Below are positions 58,681-64,000 of a stretch of DNA of 64,000 nucleotides, one piece after another (the stretch's first letter is position 1; every line of letters starts with the position of its first letter). Below the pieces are notes generated by a model, which worked only from the letters and a program-made list of their open reading frames with translations, was not told the DNA's origin and did not search any database. Position numbers and translations under genes: made by a program. The DNA comes from Citrus sinensis (lineage: Eukaryota > Streptophyta > Magnoliopsida > Sapindales > Rutaceae): the NCBI RefSeq assembly GCF_022201045.2, contig NC_068564.1:3720001-3784000 (forward strand), written 5' to 3'.

Positions 58681-58698
58681 TGGCGCCGTTGCCGGGGA
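58681..58698 (+). other. Primer-binding site, unit 4
   Basis: Same tRNA-Asp-type PBS, five bases after LTR 4. Confidence 0.88.
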
Positions 58699-58740
58699 TT
58701 GGTGTCATTTATTTAATCCTTTTTACGTTTTACTTGGTGT

Positions 58741-61101
58741 ATGGTTCGTTCTTCTCGTACAGGTACACTTTCGTTTGATCCTGAAATTGAGAAGACAGCT
58801 CGCCAGCTGAGACAGCAGACTAAGCGAGCTAAGCAACGATCCTCGTCGCCTTTGCTTTTTAAAACAGATACGGTGCCTAATTTAGTTGAATCATCTAGCG
58901 ATTCGGAAGAACAAGTGATGGATAGACCTGCACCTGTAGAAAGAACTCTTAGAGAGTTAGCTGAACCAGACTTGAATCAGCAACCACTCTGCATTCAATA
59001 TGTAGATTTGGAGGTAAATTTTGAATTAAAGTCTGGTCTTATTCATTTATTACCCAAGTTTCATGGTTTTGCAGGTGAAGATCCTCATAAACATCTTAAG
59101 GAGTTTCATGTTGTGTGCTCAAGTATGAGACCACAAGGCGTGACTGAAGAGCAGATTAAGCTGCGTGCTTTTCCGTTCTCTGTAGATGGGCTAGCTAAAG
59201 ATTGGTTGTATTACTTGCCTCCTGGATCGATTACAACGTGGAATGATTTGAAGAAGCAGTTCCTCGAGAAGTACTTTCCTGCTTCAAGAGCTGCTAACAT
59301 CAGAAAAGACATTTGTGGGATCAGACAACTTCCTGGGGAGACTTTATATGAGTATTGGGAGCGATTCAAACAATTGTGTGCCAGCTGTCCTCAACATCAG
59401 ATTTCTGATCAACTTCTTATTCAATATTTTTACGAAGGATTATCATTGATGGATAGGAGTATGATAGATGCTGCTAGTGGAGGCGTGTTGGTGAACAAGA
59501 CCCCTACTCAAGCAAGGGAGTTGATCTCAAATATGGCTGCCAATGCACAACAATTTGGCAGCAGACAAGATGCCACTTCAAGAACGGTGAATGAGGTAAA
59601 TATTTCTTCTGTTGAACAACGTTTAGATAAACTTACTTCTCTTGTGGAAAAGTTTGTTGTAGGTAATGTGCAACAGGTGAAGACTTGTGGCATTTGTTAC
59701 AATATGGGTCATTCAACTGATATGTGTCCTACACTTCAAGAAGAACCCGTTGAACAAGCCAATGCAGTTGGAGGATTTCCAAGCATGCCTCAGAGGAGGT
59801 ATGATCCTTATGCACAAACATACAATCCAGGATGGAAGGATCATCCCAACTTCAGCTATGGAGTTAGGCCGTCAGGATTCCCACAACAGTATCCACCAAG
59901 ACAACCAACACCTCCACAGTCAAACTCCAAGTCAGGTATACCTCTTGAAGAAATTGTTAAATCACTTGCGACTAACACTCAACAATTTCAGCAGGCAACT
60001 ACGGCAAGCATTCAGAACTTGGAGAACCAAATGAGTCAATTGGCGACTGCAGTGAGCCGTCTGGAGTCTCAAGTATTAGGGAGATTGCCTTCACAATCTG
60101 AGGTGAATCCAAAGCAAAACGTTAGTGCTGTCATCTTTAGAAGTGGGAAGGAGTTGCAAGAGCCTAGTAAGAAAGTGACAAAGCATGTAGAAGATGAGCT
60201 TGAGAAGAATGAATTGATGCCTAAATCTCAAGATGCGCAACCCACCAGAGCGAAACCCCTACCTATTGTGATACCTCCTCCTTTTCCAAGCCGGTTTGCA
60301 AAATCCAAAAAGGAGGAACAAGAGAAAGACATCCTTGAGACATTTTGCAAGGTTGAGGTAAATATTCCTTTATTAGATGCTATAAAACAGATACCTCGAT
60401 ATGCTAAAGTCCTTAAGGAACTATGCACCTCTAAGAGAAAATTAAGAGGAGGTGAAAAAGTTCACATGGGGGAGAATATTTCAGCAGTTCTTCAAAAGAA
60501 ACTACCTCCTAAGTGCAAGGATCCAGGTATGTTTACTATTCCTTGTAAAATTGGTAGTGTTAGAATTGAAAAGGCTTTGTTAGATCTAGGAGCTTCTATT
60601 AATGTCATGCCTCGTTCTATTTATTCATCTTTGAATATTGGTCCATTAAAAGAAACTGGCGTGATAATTCAACTAGCCGATAGGTCTAATGCATATCCTG
60701 ATGGGGTATTAGAAGATGTCTTAGTACAAGTTAATGAGTTAGTTTTTCCTGCTGATTTTTATGTACTTGATATGGAAGATGATAACTCCTCTAATTCTGT
60801 CCCAATTTTGCTAGGAAGACCTTTTCTTAAGACTGCTAGGACTAAAATGGATGTACATAAAGGGACTCTCACTATGGAGTTTGATGGAGAGGTTATAGAA
60901 TTCAATATGAATGATGCCATGAAATATCATAGTGATGAACATTCAGTATTCTCTGTGGATGTTATTAACCCTATAGTGCAGGAAGTTTTTTACAAGAAAA
61001 AGACGAAGACATTTCATGATAGAATGATTTTGAGAAAGGAGTTCTCTGTTGGTCAAAAAGTTCTTCTTTTTCATTCTAAACTTAAACTTTTTTTCGGGTA
61101 A
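58741..61101 (+). CDS. Gag-protease polyprotein, unit 4
   Basis: 786 codons. It differs from the other three by one residue, Leu to Phe in SAVI(L/F)RSGKEL, in the linker between the zinc knuckle and the protease (codon containing 60136). Domain content and the shared frameshifted end are otherwise the same. Confidence 0.92.
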   Translation: MVRSSRTGTLSFDPEIEKTARQLRQQTKRAKQRSSSPLLFKTDTVPNLVESSSDSEEQVMDRPAPVERTLRELAEPDLNQQPLCIQYVDLEVNFELKSGLIHLLPKFHGFAGEDPHKHLKEFHVVCSSMRPQGVTEEQIKLRAFPFSVDGLAKDWLYYLPPGSITTWNDLKKQFLEKYFPASRAANIRKDICGIRQLPGETLYEYWERFKQLCASCPQHQISDQLLIQYFYEGLSLMDRSMIDAASGGVLVNKTPTQARELISNMAANAQQFGSRQDATSRTVNEVNISSVEQRLDKLTSLVEKFVVGNVQQVKTCGICYNMGHSTDMCPTLQEEPVEQANAVGGFPSMPQRRYDPYAQTYNPGWKDHPNFSYGVRPSGFPQQYPPRQPTPPQSNSKSGIPLEEIVKSLATNTQQFQQATTASIQNLENQMSQLATAVSRLESQVLGRLPSQSEVNPKQNVSAVIFRSGKELQEPSKKVTKHVEDELEKNELMPKSQDAQPTRAKPLPIVIPPPFPSRFAKSKKEEQEKDILETFCKVEVNIPLLDAIKQIPRYAKVLKELCTSKRKLRGGEKVHMGENISAVLQKKLPPKCKDPGMFTIPCKIGSVRIEKALLDLGASINVMPRSIYSSLNIGPLKETGVIIQLADRSNAYPDGVLEDVLVQVNELVFPADFYVLDMEDDNSSNSVPILLGRPFLKTARTKMDVHKGTLTMEFDGEVIEFNMNDAMKYHSDEHSVFSVDVINPIVQEVFYKKKTKTFHDRMILRKEFSVGQKVLLFHSKLKLFFG

Positions 61102-61291
61102 ATTACGTTCTTGCTGGGTTGGACCTTTTATTGTTACTAATGTTTTTCCTCATGGTGCAGTTGAGATTCGGAGTCCGACCTCTGACAGAGTTCTTAAGGT
61201 TAATGGTCATCGCTTAAAATCTTTTTATGAAGGTTTTTCGGTGAATATCGTGGAGGATGTGGCTCTCGAGAGTCCCAATTATGGAGATTGA
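61097..61291 (+). pseudogene. Integrase C-terminal tail, unit 4
   Basis: Same out-of-frame remnant as the other units. Confidence 0.85.
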
Positions 61292-61774
61292 TGCATAAAT
61301 GTGTCTAGCCAAAGACATAAAACAAAGGCGCTTTTTGGGAGGCAACCCAAATGATTTATTTATTTTGGTTTTTGTCATATCTTCTTTTAATTTTGATTCA
61401 GATTTTTTTTTAAAAAAATAATGTGTTTGCTTATTTTGGTCAGAAGAAAATTTTTGATAAGGCGTGCCCACGTCTTAACTAATAAGTACTTCTGTGATTT
61501 TTAACGTGAAATGGTTTTAAGGCGTGCCCACGTGCTTATTAGAAAAGTACTTCTGAAATTTTTTTTTTTTTTGTGTCTCAAAGTAGTTCATCATAAAAAA
61601 AAAATTATTTATTTATTTATTTATTTGAAAATTAAAAAAAAAACTTTTTTTTTTCTTTTCCTTTCTTTTCTTTCTTTTTTATATATATATTTTTTTTATT
61701 TGAAAAAAAAAACGAAAAAAAAATAAAATTTACTGTTCACAAAATCCCTAATTCACAGAATTGGTTTTCTTCTC

Positions 61775-62381
61775 CAGCCTTCACCGAGCAGCCACGCAGC
61801 ACCAGCGATCCACCATCGCGAACCAGCCCACGCAGCAGCAGCAGCAACTGTGCGCGCAGCCAGCTCCATCCCACGCGTGCGCATATTCAGCCTTCACCGA
61901 GCAGCCACGCAGCACCAGCGATCCACCATCGCGAACCAGCCCACGCAGCAGCAGCAGCAACTGTGCGCGCAGCCAGCTCCATCCCACGCGTGCGCATATT
62001 CAGCCTTCACCGAGCAGCCACGCAGCAACCCGCGAGCGCAGATCCAGCCTTTGCCTAGCAGCGCGCAGAACCAACGTCAGCCCAGCTCTCACGTGCAATC
62101 AACCCCAGCGCGCAGATCCAGCAACCCACTAGCGCAGCAGAACCAGCCCCAGTAGCGCGCAGCATCCCGCACGCAACCAGCATCACCAGCGCGCAATCAG
62201 CAATCCCCCAGCGCGCAGCAACAGCCGCAGCACGCAGATCCAGCGTCACCAGTTCGCAGCATCAGTCCCATCCGCGCGCAACTGAACCAGCAGCCGTGTA
62301 CCCGCAAGCTCCAGTCGAGCAGCAATAGTCCGCAACCAGCCTACGACCTGCATTCCAGCCGCATGAATCGAAATCTGTGAC
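61775..62381 (+). repeat. GC-rich block with 113-bp tandem repeat, unit 4
   Basis: Same block and repeat number as unit 1. Confidence 0.8.
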
Positions 62382-62544
62382 AAGATGGAGCAGAATTTGG
62401 CCGCATACTTCAAGAGTGTGGGATTTATCCCACCATTCCCGCCAAGCCCATAGACGTTATGAGGATCAAAGCTCACAATTCAGGGAAGTTTTTGCCTTTA
62501 ATCTTTTATCCTGACGCTTTAATTTTTATGTGAGCTTTGATTAT

Positions 62545-62587
62545 CTTACATTGGGGACAATGTAAGTTCTTGGTGTGGGGGAGGGAT
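62545..62587 (+). other. Hairpin plus internal polypurine-like tract, unit 4
   Basis: Same stem-loop (62545-62566) and purine tract. Confidence 0.65.
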
Positions 62588-63990
62588 TTTTGCATTATTG
62601 ATGTCTGGAATTATTGTTTTCACTCTACTTATTTTTTTTTTTTCACTCTACTCATCCTTAAATGATTTTGGAGTTAGTATGCTTTATATATTATTAATTT
62701 TCTTTTCCTTTATCTCTCACTACTCTTTTCCCATCTATCTCACATTATTTACATCTATTTTTTTTTCTATCATACTTTTTCATCACTCACATTTTATCTT
62801 TCATTTTTTTTACTACATACATCTTTCTTGCTTATTATCCTTTTTACCTTTCCTTTTATATCTCACTCATACCTTCTTCTCATTCTACACCACTATTGAT
62901 GGTTGATTCATTTGAAGAGTGTACAGGATTTGATGGCAAATTTACCAACTTTGTGAGGATTTGAGCCTATGAGCAACCACTTTGCTCTAATTATTTTTGT
63001 TATGTGAATATCAATCCTAGTTTGTTTATTCTAGAACTTGCTTTATTATGCATGTTGAAGCCACATTACAAGATTTTATGCATTAAAATGATAAGGGCAA
63101 ACCATTTACCATTTTTCTATTCTCGCATTTTCCTTTTTCTCTACCCGAAGACCTTTATTTGCTATCTTTGTTTGAGCCTTAACCATTACCCATCTAATTC
63201 TCTCCGTCTACTTAACCATTTTTCTTCTTTTTGAGCCTCAATTTAAGGAGATTTTTGGACTCATTGTGTGGATATATTTTGTTGCTTTTTCTACCTTGTA
63301 ATAAAGTTTCTCAATTAGATCAACAAGCATTATGCTTGAATTAAATTGTGCAAGGTTCGTTTCTTTTGTTTGATTCAAAAAAAAAAAACAACAACAAAAA
63401 AACAAAAAAAAAGAAAAAAAAAAGAAAAAAGAAAAATTGAAAAAAAAATCGAAATAAAAAATGTTTACATTCTTGGTGACTTGAGTAGAAATAAGCATTT
63501 TGATATCATAAGTTCATTCAATGAGTTCATTCTTCTCGTTTTGATCTCTTTTTCTTTCGTAAACCTTTCTTTTTCATTTAACACATTTAACCCCATTACA
63601 ACCCTTTTAAGACCCTTAAATTTTTGCATTTTATTCATGTTTTGTGGATTGAGATGTGATATATGAGCAAGCTTATGGTAATAGCATTCTTTGATTTGAT
63701 TTGAGTGGATAAATGACACCCTAAACACTTTGAGTGCATGGAGTGAAGTTATTGAGAGGGCTATTACATCTTGTTGCACTTGAATTTTGAACGAATCTTC
63801 TTGGTGGTTGAATGTTCTTATTCTATCTTATGAAATTCTATGCTTTAAAATCCTTGTCTCTCGAACGTTGAACGACTTAATTTCTTGAGGTATGCTTGCT
63901 TAAAATTATTTTTGGATGAGTTGAGATGAGAATTTAGTGGAGATTTGAGATTAGTCTTGAGTTATATGCTTGAGGACAAGCATCATCTTG

Positions 63991-64000
63991 GTGTGGGGGA
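63991..64000 (+). other. Polypurine tract of unit 4, truncated by window end
   Basis: GTGTGGGGGA is the last ten bases of the window. By comparison with the other units, ATT and LTR 5 should follow. Confidence 0.75.

Larger units (their letters stand above)
57487..64000 (+). mobile_element. Retrotransposon unit 4 (LTR plus interior), cut by window end
   Basis: Same architecture. The window ends inside its PPT (63991-64000), four bases before an LTR 5 would begin. Differences seen: C-to-T at 60136, and an A run of 12 as in unit 1. Confidence 0.92.

Overview
This is AT-rich nuclear DNA from a flowering plant, most likely a eudicot. The signs are spliced genes with GT-AG introns, plant cell-wall enzyme families (GH9 endoglucanase, pectinesterase, GH127/DUF1680), a DUF4220/DUF594 gene, and dense nested plant transposons (Ty1/copia, Ty3/gypsy of the Tat/Athila group, hAT). 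I cannot name the species from sequence alone.

Layout. 1-3.2 kb: decayed copia pol followed by its 1.5-kb 3' LTR. 4.1-11.4 kb: a minus-strand tandem family of GH9 endo-1,4-beta-glucanases. It holds one apparently intact 7-exon gene (500 aa), one full-length pseudogene, and a third copy reduced to its last exon. 11.5-12.0 kb: an LTR-like segment with a PBS-like motif. 12.7-15.7 kb: scrambled pectinesterase pseudogene pieces, two of them head to head, plus a small chimeric ORF. 15.9-24.9 kb: a second decayed copia element whose gag zinc knuckle is split by a 6.46-kb terminal-inverted-repeat element, which itself carries a 1.65-kb hAT element. 26.3-28.3 kb: a 5'-truncated, frameshifted DUF4220/DUF594 gene. 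30.15-35.3 kb: an intact-looking 12-exon GH127 (beta-L-arabinofuranosidase-like) gene, 872 aa, with its metal and catalytic residues present. 37.3-37.9 kb: a 595-bp hAT-type MITE with a perfect 8-bp target duplication.

37.9-64.0 kb: the most striking part. Four near-identical 6.5-kb units of a non-autonomous Tat/Athila-like Ty3/gypsy element stand head to tail and share single LTRs (LTR-internal-LTR-internal and so on). The array runs off the window end inside the polypurine tract of unit 4. Each unit has a 1,189-bp LTR, a PBS complementary to tRNA-Asp, an open 786-codon gag-protease frame, and then only the C-terminal tail of integrase. Reverse transcriptase, RNase H and the integrase core are missing. 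The internal region also holds a GC-rich 113-bp tandem repeat, two conserved hairpins and two polypurine-like tracts. By eye the units differ only by two substitutions and a few homopolymer lengths, so the array is either a very recent amplification or an assembly artefact.

How the genes relate: the three recognisable host enzyme families (GH9, pectinesterase, GH127) all act on cell-wall polysaccharides, but they are not co-oriented and nothing shows common control. A smaller theme is three poly(A)-tailed micro-insertions with 11-18-bp target duplications, two of them at the GH127 gene. They look like extremely 5'-truncated products of target-primed reverse transcription.
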